The notes under the pieces: model-generated
Databases searched by the model: none
What the model saw: the letters and a program-made list of their open reading frames with translations, nothing else
Told to the model about the DNA's origin: nothing
Translations under genes and position numbers: made by a program
In this document: positions 1-9,973 of the stretch, in pieces
Layout: each line of letters starts with the position of its first letter
How positions within the stretch are numbered: position 1 is the stretch's first letter
DNA from: Undaria pinnatifida
Lineage: Eukaryota > Sar > Phaeophyceae > Laminariales > Alariaceae
DNA length: 64,000 bases
Direction of reading: 5' to 3'
NCBI GenBank assembly: GCA_012845835.1
Contig: JABAKD010000100.1
Span: 209,426-273,425, forward strand

Positions 1-113
1 CTTCTTTTTTTTCTCCCTCTAGATCGGTTTGTTGGTGACTGTAGCTGCCGCCCCAAGATCCAAGCCTGGATCCAACCTTCCTCTACACTTCCACCCCACC
101 AATCTCTACTCCA
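1..113 (+). other. 5' leader of the Gypsy element
   Basis: This is the pyrimidine-rich sequence before the first Gag ATG at 114. I see no primer binding site in it and no sequence repeated near 12.3 kb, so the 5' LTR must lie upstream of the window. Confidence 0.5.
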
Positions 114-1143
114 GTGCAAGCGTCCCTCCCACCTTTCCTCGACATCGACATGGCTGAGAGATACGCTTCCGACACCAACATGGCTGGGGCCCACACCCCT
201 GATTCCCCCAGCTCCCGCGAGGAGCGGTACACCGCCAGGACCGCCCGCGCAAACATGGACGACATCCCGAACGTGGAATCCATTCTGGGCGATTTGACGC
301 CCCATACGGCCACGCCGGGCCCCCCTCCCCCGAGAGCAGGCACCTCCGGTGCCGGGCGAGAGCCCACTGTAAAGCCTGAGACCACTTCGCAGGACTCTGC
401 AAGCCCAATCTCGGACCCGGGGAACACCCAGGGCCACCGCGCGGTTTTTCGCGAGCGCCGCGCAGCCCTGCAAGCTCATCACGAACAGCTGGTTCTCCAT
501 CTAAAGGAGAGCGCCGAGCTCTTGCTTAGGCTCCCCCCATCCCCAACCCTTTCCACGAACCCATTCTCGCCGTCATATACGGCTACAGGTGCGACCGCGG
601 CCACTTCGGTCCAACCGCAGCCGCTCCCCTCCCCCACGCAACCTTCAGTGCCTGTGTCCTTGCGGGCACAGCCGCTGCGGGTAGCGCCAACCCATGCGCC
701 CGCCGAGACGCTTGGAGCCACTACTTTCCAGCTGCCACCGCCGGCCCAGCCGGTTACCACAACCTACCAGGTGCCACCGCCTGCCCAGCCCTTGCCCTCC
801 CCCACCCCCTTGGCATCCTCACGACCGACGGTTCTGCCGCGCGAGGCTATTGATTGGGATTTCTGCGACGCCACACTCCGCTGCATGCAGAGAACACGCG
901 GAGCAGCTTTCGCTGATGTCTCATCGGCGGCACACCGCCTGTGGGGTTTATTCGCCCCCGATAGCGACCCATCGGTCGCGTTCGTCCAGGCCCGTGCAGC
1001 CACAACTAGCGCATGCGACGAGCTCATCAGGGCCACCAACACCCTGGTACTCGCCCTTCGTCACTTCCACAACAACGCCGACCGCGGCTACGTGTGGAAC
1101 CAGACAGAGTACCGTCCCGACGCCACTGCACGCCCCCCCCCCC
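114..1143 (+). CDS. gag: Gag, N-terminal part (frame-broken)
   Basis: The frame opens at ATG 114 and encodes a Pro/Thr/Ala/Ser-rich, probably disordered head with repeated PPPAQP-type motifs near residues 205-230. A short ordered stretch follows (FCDATLRCMQRTRGAAFADV onward). It runs into a run of 11 C at 1133-1143. After it the frame stays open to 1454 but turns into low-complexity, Arg/His-rich sequence, while the +1 frame continues with a P/T-rich linker and the capsid-like core. A one-base excess in the C run explains this. It could be a mutation, a slippage site or a homopolymer error. Gag proteins assemble the cytoplasmic virus-like particle. Confidence 0.7.
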
Positions 1144-2859
1144 GCCACGACGGCCGCGCCCACTGCTGCGACGCCGTCCCAGCCCACCACGAACGCGCCC
1201 ACGCCGGCGACGGTCCCCAATCCGCCCACCAGGACAACGCCAGCCCGATCGGGACCTATGACGGACGACGAACATCATGCCGTTACTCGCCAGTACGACG
1301 TGGTGGACATGCGGAAGTTGACACCACTCGTACGCCTACCCTTCCCGGCCAACAGCGACGCCGCCGTCTACCTGGGCATGTTCCTCGCCAGCGTCAAACT
1401 GGCGATGAGGGAGATCCTCACAATCTGCGACGAGTCCGGAAAGCAATCATTTGACACACCCCCGTGGGTTAAGGGATGGCACCAAACCCTCCATAAATGC
1501 TTCCAAAAGGCTCTCGGGTATCCGCAGGTCATGGCGTCTCCCCTAACCCGCCTCATCGACGATTTCTTCGTCCAAGTTGTCCAGGAACTAGGCATCGACG
1601 GAACCGGACCGTCGGCTTTTAGGAAGCTGCTGCAGCTCCTAAACAACCACTTCAACGACGGCGACCAGGGACGCGCCTTCCAACAGCTGCACTCCTTCGG
1701 CGTACCGAGCTCAACTGACTGCTCCACGTTCCTGCGAGCGTTCAAGGAGCGTGTCTCGCTCGCACAGGGCACGGAGAAGATTTTCAAACCCAGTGACGCT
1801 ATGGTCGTCGAAATCGTACGCGGAGTTACCAGCAGTCAGTACCCGTCGCTGATGCCAACTCTCTACCCTGGGCGCCTCATGACGACCTCGCAGCCGTTCG
1901 CCACGGTTGCGGACATGTGGTCGGCCTTCGAGGTACTGGCAACGAACAAGACGCCAGCTATCAACGGCCAAGGATTTCATGCGACCTCTTCCGGCGGGCA
2001 TATTACGTACTCCTCTTCACCACCACCTCCTGCGCAACACACCAACACGCGTGGCCCCGGCACTCGTGCGATAGGTTCCGCGTCAAACCCACTAATCATG
2101 AACGTAGCTGAGGCCGACCGTGACCCATTCTGCGAGGACGAGCCCGACTGGCCTCTCCGACACTACGAGGAGGTGTACATGGTGACGACAACGTTTAGTA
2201 CGCAGGATCCCCCGCTGCTCACTCCGCTCCTGACGAGCTCGGCCCGTGCTCAAGCCCTACGCGCTCACGGTGGATATTGTCTTAACTGCAACGGTACGGA
2301 TCACAGCATGAAGACCTGCCCCCAGGACTTCATCAACATATCCGGCATCCTTAACCCTGCACTTGGCCAGCTAAACGATGGCGACCACGCCTACCGCCAA
2401 TGGCAACAACGGATGCGTTCTTACCGCCGGGGCCAGTACGAGCACAACGTCGACCGAAACTCCAACCGCTACGCCCACCGTAACGACAACCGCGGGGGCA
2501 CTTACCACAACAACAACCGGGGCGCCAACAACAACAACAACCGCTACAGCCACGACCACTCCAACCAACACCGGGGCAACAACGGACGCTCTAACAACAG
2601 ACGCCACAACAACGGCCGCTCCCACGACAACGGCCGCTCCCACGACAACAGCCGCTCCCACGACAACGGCAACCGACAGTCGCAAGGGCAGCAATTTCAA
2701 CATCGCCGCGCCGCCGCCGCATCGCAGTCGACAGCCATGACGGTACACGACCCGGCGACCTATGCCCCCCCAGCCGCCGCCCCGTCGAACATGCGGATCG
2801 GCAATAACAACGCGACCAACCCCAATCAACGACAACCGGGCACCTTTCGCACCAACTGA
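1144..2859 (+). CDS. gag: Gag core with CCHC zinc knuckle
   Basis: The reading frame enters after the C run and ends at UGA 2857-2859. A P/T-rich linker is followed by a helical capsid-like region from about 1300 to 2000 (VDMRKLTPLVRLPFPANSD, WVKGWHQTLHKCFQKALGYP). A zinc knuckle CLNCNGTDHSMKTC follows at 2278-2319, an exact C-x2-C-x4-H-x4-C. The tail is Asn/Arg/His-rich with NNNNNR and GRSHDN repeats and would bind RNA. Zinc knuckle plus basic tail is typical of nucleocapsid. Pol continues in the same frame directly after the single UGA, so the ancestral element may have made one Gag-Pol chain or used stop readthrough. Confidence 0.85.
   Translation, partial: ATTAAPTAATPSQPTTNAPTPATVPNPPTRTTPARSGPMTDDEHHAVTRQYDVVDMRKLTPLVRLPFPANSDAAVYLGMFLASVKLAMREILTICDESGKQSFDTPPWVKGWHQTLHKCFQKALGYPQVMASPLTRLIDDFFVQVVQELGIDGTGPSAFRKLLQLLNNHFNDGDQGRAFQQLHSFGVPSSTDCSTFLRAFKERVSLAQGTEKIFKPSDAMVVEIVRGVTSSQYPSLMPTLYPGRLMTTSQPFATVADMWSAFEVLATNKTPAINGQGFHATSSGGHITYSSSPPPPAQHTNTRGPGTRAIGSASNPLIMNVAEADRDPFCEDEPDWPLRHYEEVYMVTTTFSTQDPPLLTPLLTSSARAQALRAHGGYCLNCNGTDHSMKTCPQDFINISGILNPALGQLNDGDHAYRQWQQRMRSYRRGQYEHNVDRNSNRYAHRNDNRGGTYHNNNRGANNNNNRYSHDHSNQHRGNNGRSNNRRHNNGRSHDNGRSHDNSRSHDNGNRQSQGQQFQHRRAAAASQSTAMTVHDPATYAPPAAAPSNMRIGNNNATNPNQRQPGTFRTN
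2614..2667 (+). repeat. 18-bp tandem repeat (x3) in the Gag tail
   Basis: Three consecutive 18-bp units (2614, 2632, 2650) of the form RGCCGCTCCCACGACAAC encode (G/S)RSHDN repeats in the Gag basic tail. The third copy differs at its first base. The unit length keeps the frame. Confidence 0.85.
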
Positions 2860-3800
2860 AGAGCCGGTGGTGGAGCAACTGCAGCATCTCCGCCAACAGC
2901 ACTTGCTGCGAAGACCGGGTCTCAAGACGCCCGAGTACACCACGTGCGTCACGACCCCCTGCCCCCTGTCCCCCTACGTCCCCCCCCTACCCCAGCCCGA
3001 ACCCCAACCACTTGTTCAAGCACTGATCCTCTTGTTCCAGTGATTGCCTTGAGGTGTGGGCAGGAGGAGGCCAAGACGTCGGGCCCTACTGGGATGCTCC
3101 ACTCGACGCCTTTCCGCGATGTGCAACGCTACCTGCCGACTATCGCTGAGATTCCAGACATTGCTAACCTGGGCGAAGTCTCGACGATTACGACTACCAG
3201 CGGTTCCGGTTCACACGAAACGGCTGTTTCGTCTACCGGGCCATCGCCCCCTGAGCTCGCCTCGACCCCAGATTGGCCACTGCTCACCCGCTCGTCACAG
3301 GACGTGCGCCCTTTTAGTGGCAACGTTGGGCCCGCGAATGACGGTTTCCCACTCGCTGCCACGATGTTGACAGCACCACTGTCCCTGAGCTCGAGGGACA
3401 GCCCCGTCGTACAGATGGAAGACTCGCGATCACAGTCGACCAGGACATGCTCTGAACACCCTGCCCCGTCATCTTCGCCGGCTTCACGCTTTGCGTGGAC
3501 TCGGGCCACAGGATCTGCATGCCCTAGCGAGTACAGCCCTGCTCTCCAAACGCCTGAAGACAGGACCTTTCAGGGTATCCCCGCCCAGCGTGCGCGCCAC
3601 CGCGTGGACCCTCCCGGTACCTCGGCTTCGCTGAGCAATTCCCCCGCGAACTCGGGCGTTCAAGTCAGCACCGCCCGATCGGACCTGACTCTACCCCCGA
3701 CAACGCCACACGGCGACATTCCCAACAATCGCCGACACCCACCCCTGCAACACCCTTCCGACGACTCGCCCTCGCCAGCACATGACACCGCGGACCCCCC
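2860..3800 (+). CDS. pol: Pol linker upstream of NADAR, no recognised domain
   Basis: This is the same frame as the Gag core, open from just after UGA 2857-2859 to 3903. It is rich in Ser, Thr and Pro with little sign of fold. Short stretches such as FRDVQRYLPTIAEIPDIANL may be helical. Near 3794-3801 (GGA, six C, G) the coding signal passes to the -1 frame, where the NADAR domain starts at once. The local sequence GAC CCC CCG could serve as a -1 slippery site or may simply have lost one C. I recognise no domain in this part. Confidence 0.5.
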
Positions 3801-4387
3801 GATTCTTTCCATTTCTTCTGGAACTCCTCGTCCGTCTTCTCACAGTGGTACCTGTGCGACATCGAGTACGAAAGCGTCACGTACAACTGCGCCGAACAGA
3901 TGATGATGGCGCAGAAGGCTGCGCTCTTCGGTGACACCGCGACAGAGCTCCGCATCCGAACCACCCCCGACCCCGCCGACCAAAAATCTCTTGGACGCAC
4001 CGTGTCCGGCTTCGACCAGGAGTGTTGGGAGCGACATCGCTACGACATCGTCCTCAACACCAACTTCTGCAAGTTCAGCCAAAACCCGGACATACAACAA
4101 GCGCTCGAGGCAACTGGCGAGAAGCACATCGCTGAGGCCAGCCCGTACGACCTCGTCTGGGGCATCGGCTATAGGGCCGACCACCCGTTTGCCTGCGAAA
4201 GGGCGCGCTGGCGCGGTCGGAACCTGCTAGGCCGGGTACTTATGGACGTCCGCGAACGCCTTTGCTCAAGCCTCCACGCCACAAGCGCCCTCGCCCCCTG
4301 CTCCGCTGAGCCAACACCCACCACCACCGACGCCAGCCGGGTCTTCCCCACCGCAGATGGCATCCACGAGACAAGCCCCCCCCCCCC
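3786..4387 (+). CDS. NADAR (YbiA / DUF1768-like) domain within Gag-Pol
   Basis: The frame is open after a TGA at 3783-3785. From 3801 it encodes about 154 residues with the NADAR signature from end to end: an aromatic start (FHFFWNSS), then YNCAEQMMMAQKAALFGD with the conserved Glu codon at 3894, LGRTVSGFDQECW, a KF.QNPDIQQALEATG helix, EASPYDLVWGIG (4134-4169) and RWRGRNLLGRVLMDVRERL (4207-4263). NADAR proteins act on ADP-ribose or NAD-like N-glycosides: YbiA-type enzymes cleave riboflavin-pathway intermediates and DarG1-type domains remove ADP-ribose from guanine. All motifs I know for the family are kept, so the domain looks functional. It lies between the Gag-side linker and the protease, and a P/S-rich spacer follows to the 12-C run at 4376-4387. 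The first ATG is at 3900, but the domain clearly begins upstream, so it must be made as part of a longer chain. Confidence 0.85.
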
Positions 4388-5060
4388 TTCGACAAACGCC
4401 GGGTACCCCGCTTGGACTCCTTCTGCCACCCTCCACCCCGGACGCCTTGCCCAGCAGCCACTTCGCTCGGGTCTCCGCCGTCGACGGCGCAACCAACCTA
4501 TACCCCGCTACTACCGCGCCGACGATACCAGAACATGGACCGTGCCTTACAAGCGGCATCCTAACTGTCGACGACGCGTCGTTCACGACCGAAGTACTAG
4601 TCCACAGCGGACCTACCGCCGCCAAACGCTGCAAACTCGTGGCGCTGCCCGACACAGGCTCCCCTCAGTCGTTCATCACCGCCGCCGCCGTGGAACAACT
4701 GAAGGCATCCCGGTCAGCAACGGATGAGTGCGAGCGACAGAACTCACCTCGTTCATGGGGAGATTTCGGAACCTCGACTCCCCTCTCCACCTCCGTTTCC
4801 ATCCGCTTAAGCATCCAGTTTAAGCACCACCGAACCCCCACCGCCGCCCTGGCAGTATGGGCTTGCGTCGTTCCTGCAGGAACTATGCAGCATCCCATCC
4901 TCTTGGGGCGAGATAGCTGGATGCGCTTCGAGCGACGCTCGTATACCACGCTCCCGCGACAGCCCCAGCTGCCACACCAGCCCCCCCAACCGACCCTGGG
5001 CGAACTTTCCCTGCACCACCATGACACCAACAGGCCTCCGCCTTCATTCCCGACGACCGA
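4388..5060 (+). CDS. pol: Retroviral-type aspartic protease (Pol)
   Basis: The frame is entered after the 12-C run at 4376-4387. The active-site loop is LPDTGSPQSFI with the catalytic Asp codon at 4651-4653 (D-T-G). The C-terminal hydrophobic motif HPILLGRDSW is at about 4892-4920, as in retropepsins (ILLGRD). The region between is about 80 residues, a usual length for a protease that works as a dimer and cuts Gag-Pol. The coding signal moves to the -1 frame between 5025 and about 5060, where the +0 frame becomes low complexity and the other frame reads HQQASAFIPDDRYTDDVYHL. There is no long homopolymer here, so a true indel is likely. Confidence 0.8.
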
Positions 5061-7725
5061 TACACCGACGACGTCTACCACCTCCGGTTCGCCGGCACGA
5101 AAGTTATTTCGCTTTCCTCCTCGCCGAAGCTCATCAAGGTCAACCTCGTGCGCCAGTCAGGCGCCCCGGCGTTTACCGGGCAGTACATGGTCAACATGCT
5201 CCCCCGCGAGGACCTTCTCACCGACAAGGTAATTTTCGTCTCTGACGGACACCAGACTATCCCATTGTCAGGATCAACCGATCTCGAACCGGGCGACCTC
5301 CTCGGAACCTCCCTCTCCCCGCTGGTGCAAGTACCACTAGCCACCCTTGGGCACCCTTCTTTGGACCCCCCAGCCCCTCCACCTACGCCAGGCGTACATG
5401 CCCTACACGACAACATCCCTGTGGCCAGCGAAAACCCCTCACCAGCCGATCCCCACGACCCACCGACAGCACCGTGCCCACAGCTCCTTGCACGCCTCGA
5501 CACCGATCAACGACCTAGCTTCCTCAACCTCTGGGACCGTCTGCCGCCGCATCTGCGCGACATCATCTTCGACCTCCACGGTTCCGGATGGTCCCCATCG
5601 GTGATCGACAGCCTGGGAGATGTCCTCTGCGAGTTTCTGGACGTCTTCTCCACCTCTAAGACCGACTTCGGCCCGTGCTCATTGATGCTGTTCAAGATCA
5701 CCGTACCTCCGGACAGCGAACCAGTTACCTCCCGCCCGTACAGGATCAACCCCATCCTTGCCAAAAAGGCCGACGCCGTCCTCGACCAGTACCTGGCCGC
5801 CGGCTTGATTCAGCATTCGACCTCACCTTACTCCAGCCCCATGGTCGCCATCCCGAAGAAGGACGGCGGTGTCCGCATCACCATCAACTATAAGAAGCTG
5901 AACGCCATCAGCTCCCTCGGACAGCTTCCCATCCCCCGCGTTGACGAGGTCCTCGATTCTTTAGGAAAAGGGCGCATTTTCTCCCTCCTCAACTTGGTCT
6001 CCTCGTTCCACCAAATCACCATCGACAAGGATATCATCCCTTTGACGGCGTTTTGCACGCCAGACTGGCTCTTCGAGTGGCTTGTGATGCCGCAAGGCAG
6101 CAGTGCCTCCCCCGGTTGGTTCGTTAAGGTTATCAACGAGGTCATCAAAGGCTTGGAACGCGTCGCCGCGTACCTCGACGACATCATCGTCTTCGACCCC
6201 GACCCCGCCGACCACGTCGCCAACATCCGAGCCCTTTTTGGTCGCCTCCGTAAGCACCACCTCAAACTTTCTCCCTCCAAGGCCAAAATTGGCGCCACAA
6301 CCGCCGACTTCCTGGGGCACACCATCTCCGCTGGCGGCTACAGCCCCAACTCCGAAAAGGTCGCCGCCCTCACCAAAATGCCCATGCCCACCGACAAAAA
6401 ACAGGTGCGGTCACTCCTCGGAGGTATCAACTACTACGGCAAGTTCCTACCGAACCTTTCCAGACGCCTTCGCCCCATCAACGCTCTACTCAAGCAGGGC
6501 GCCACCTTCGACTTCACCCCCGCCATGGAAGCCACCATCCGCGCCATCTTCCACGAACTTACCGAGCCACCGATCCTCGTCTACCCCGACTGGGACGCCG
6601 TCGCCGACGACTCCCGCCCTTTCCGCCTCTACTGCGACGCTCGCATCGACGGCTTTGGAGCGACTCTCGAGCAGGAACAACCTGACGGCTCCGTCCGCCC
6701 GATAATCTACATCAGCCGCGCCACTCTGGACTCCGAACGTTCATGGACACCCCTCGACCTCGAGGCCGGCAGCATCGTTTGGGCGATCAAGCGACTACGC
6801 GGGCATCTGTGGTCCACTCGTTTCGAAATTTATTCGGACCACAAGGCGCTCGAGAACATCGCCAAGGTTGGCGAGCACAATGCTCGCGTCCGGCGCTGGC
6901 TCGAGTTCCTTTCGGCTTACAACTACACACTGAAGTACCGCAAAGGTACGGCCAACGGCAACGCCGACTTCCTTTCACGCCTACCACAACCAGCCACCGA
7001 CGCCGACCGCACCGGGCGCAACCGCCTCACTGGGCCGGACACTGTTGGCATCTACCCCATCCGCCCCTGCGGCTTCGCACCGAACGAGCCGCCTACACCG
7101 GGTATCGGCTTGGGTGGGCTCGTGTCCCCCCCTTCAAGACCCATTCCAACAATCCAGCCTCTTCCCTTCACCGCCGACGACTATATCGACTTCCGCCTAC
7201 TGGGATCACGCATGGAGCACCACGGCATCCCCAACAACTTCGTCGGGCCTATTTTGACCCGCGACTCCACCGCCAGGCCGCTCGTCAGCTCCGAGAATGC
7301 CGCCGTGAACACCGGCGCTCCTCCTGGTTCGGCTTCCAGGCCACCCGTCGTCTCCCCGCTGTCCACCATTGGCGCCACGGAACCACCGCCTTCTGGTCTG
7401 ATCTCTTCACGGACCCGCCATCGCGCCGCCGCCGCCGCGGGAACCCCCCGACCTACCGCAGACTATGGGTTCGGACGCCGTCCGAAACCAACCGTATCCA
7501 GAAGATCTACATCTACCCGTCGACCGCACACTCCCCCGGCCGGGGCCCAACCAAGGCTTCCCCCGACGACAACGCCTCCAGCTGCCGTCCCCACGCCGCC
7601 CGCGTCACCCGCACCAACCGCACCAAGACCGGCCCCTCCTTCGACGACTTCTCCGACGTCCCAATCAACACCGCCACTTCTGCTCCCGGATCCTGTTGTC
7701 GACCTAAACATCGACCCCACCTCCT
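5025..7725 (+). CDS. pol: Reverse transcriptase - RNase H (Pol)
   Basis: This frame is open from 5025 to 8033 (first ATG 5148). RT spans about 5690-6450: SSPMVAIPKKDGGVRITINY (fingers), motif A LLNLVSSFHQI, VMPQGSSASPGWF (motif B), YLDDIIVF (motif C, Tyr codon 6171) and FLGHTISAGGYSPNSEKV. RNase H follows, with acidic residues at codons 6636 (CDARIDGFGATL), 6762 (PLDLEAGSIVWAI) and 6837 (YSDHKAL), then NADFLSRLP. Motif A normally reads LDL; here the first catalytic Asp is Asn (codon AAC, 5991-5993), which should abolish polymerase activity. A P/T/A-rich spacer follows from about 7300. The integrase frame takes over near 7700-7735, and the rest of this frame to 8033 is noise. Confidence 0.9.
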
Positions 7726-9973
7726 CGCCCGCGTTGAGCGCTACACCTACAGAGACTGGGCGCGCGAACAACGCGCAGAGCCCGTGTGCTACGCCGCCAT
7801 CCGCTTCCTATCGTTGGACTCCCCTTCTCCGCCGCCGGCTGACCTCTTGGATTCCATCCCCTCGGCGCAGCGCCCACTACTCTCCGACGTCCTCGCGCTT
7901 GCCGCCAAAGGCAGACTCCACCACACTGACGACGAAACAGCCCTCCTGGTCCAACGACCACCCACATCTCAACCCGGGAACAGCCTCCCGCCACCCGCAC
8001 CCTATCCCCCCCGCGTCTACGTTCCAATGCTGATGCGCCCCTGGGTGCTGAACACATGCCACGCCGACACCTCCCTACACCTTGGAGTTACCCGGACGGT
8101 TCGCATGCTGGCACGGTTTTACTGGTGGATCGGCATGGACGTCTCCGCCCGCTGGTGGATCCGCCGCTGCCTTCACTGCCAGGCGCGCAAGACCTCCCGA
8201 CACACCATTCGCTGGCCGACGCTCTCCCTCCCTTTACCCAACGGCCCTGGCATCACCGTCAGCGTCGACTACTTCGGGCCCCTACCTCTCACATCGCGCG
8301 GGAACGTGCACATCCTCTTATTTACCGACCGTTTCAGCCGCCGGGCCGACATGTTCGCTGTCTCGGCAGAGAACTTCACGGCCGCCGGAACTGCCGACAT
8401 CCTGCTCAACGAGTACATCTCTCTCAGGGGGTGCCCGGTGACGCTCCTCTCCGACAATGGCCAACAATTCACCTCCAAGCTGGCGACCATCGTCTACGAC
8501 CGCGTCGGCATCCGCAAGGTCAACACCAGCGCCTATCATCCCTGCACCGACGGCGGCGTCGAGCGGGTCAACCATGTACTGGCCCAGATGCTCTCCATGG
8601 TTGGCAACGAGAAGCAAACCGACTGGGACGTGCTACTGCCGCACGTGTCGGCGGCCTACAACAACTCTGTCAACGCCGCCACCGGACTGGCGCCCAACGA
8701 GATCCAAATCGGCCGCCTACCACGCCTCCCGCTCTCGGTCTTCGAACCCGAAAACATCGGCGGTCACCAGAGCCTGGATCGCGACCACCTAGTCTACATC
8801 AACCTTGCCACCGACCGGCAACAACGCGCCTACTCCCTCGTCCGAGAGCTCCACCGACTCACCGTCTCGCGTCTACAACGCCGCAACGCGCACATCATGG
8901 CCGCCCTCCTCGCCTCCCCCCCTTTCTCCGTTGGCGGCTGGGCCTGGGTCTACAACTCCGCCTCCACTATCCGCCAGGGTGCCAAGAAGGGCACCGACGC
9001 AACCGTTCTGAAGACGAAACTCTCGTTGATCTGGAACGGGTCTTTCAAGATCCTCGCGGTGGGCCCGACTGCAGCCTCCGACACCCCCGACAACCGGCCG
9101 CTACAAGACAAGCTGCTTTTCCTCGATCTACCTTCAGACCTTCCGGGACGGGACTCCGAACCACGCGTCTCCGTCAAACGGTGCAAGCCCTGCCACAACC
9201 CCGACGACACCAGCGACATACCCAAGCACCTACCAGCGGACCTCACAACATACGTCCTCACAGCTTCCGCTGCCAAGTCCCCCCCCTACCACGTCACCCT
9301 CGACGACGTCACACCACCACCGGAGCGCCTTGAGGTTGAGCAAATCACCGGCCACCAACTCGTACGCGGCCGCGGCGGAGTCATCGCCGTCCTATACGAG
9401 ACCCACTGGACCGGACTCCTCAGCCCCTCGTGGGAACGCAAGCTCGACCTCCAACACTTCAGGCGCCATATTTTACTCTACTGGTCCGGAAAGCCGACAC
9501 AACACCGTCAGACCAACCGCCTCTACCGCCAGATGCGCATCGGCGCCGCACACCGCGAGCTCTCCCGATCTCAAGGCCAACTCTTCCTCGCCCCCGGCTA
9601 CACCCTGGGCCCCCGCGACCTTTGGCTTCGCAATTTCAGAAACTCCACCCTCCCCTCCGGGGCACACGTTTGGTACAAGGCACGTGATGGCCTCTGGTGG
9701 CTAGGCAAGATCGCTCACCGCGCGCCACCGGACGTCTCTTCGCGAACCCCCCCGGACCCTTCCCCGGGTAGTTCCTACATCATCAGGTTCCTAGACGACC
9801 CCGGCCCGATCAAGATCGACCTCCAGCTAACTCGCTACACTACCGCCCGGAATGCCGTCTCCGGATCGTGGTGCCTTCAACGCCATGGGCATGGGAGCCT
9901 ATCCCGTGGGTTGCTACGGAATTCTGATGCTTCCCGCGGCGCCCCTACCGTTCCAACTCCCCCCCTTGGTTAG
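7726..9973 (+). CDS. pol: Integrase with chromodomain and Tudor-like tail (Pol)
   Basis: The frame carries coding signal from VERYTYRDWAREQRAEPV to the stop at 9971-9973. It holds an H2C2 zinc site (H at 8060 and 8075 region, C at 8168 and 8177). The DDE core has D at 8267 (VDYFGPLP), D at 8453 (SDNGQQF) and E at 8561 (GGVERVN), with D-35-E spacing and all three residues intact. A linker follows, then a chromodomain at about 9326-9485 (EVEQITGHQLVRGRGG, YETHWTGLLSPSWERKLDL) and a Tudor-like SH3 fold at about 9655-9880 (GAHVWYKARDGLWWLGKI, YIIRFLDDPGPIKIDL). Integrase inserts the cDNA, and the two C-terminal readers probably direct it to modified chromatin. This segment has no internal stop. 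Confidence 0.92.

Noticed and set aside
694..1143. Gag core frame starting at ATG 694
   Set aside because: Upstream of the C run this frame overlaps the better Gag N-terminus and is Arg/Pro-rich noise. The core is entered after 1143.
8056..9333. 425-codon frame overlapping the integrase
   Set aside because: It is the Arg/Pro-rich shadow of the GC-rich integrase frame, with no family motifs.
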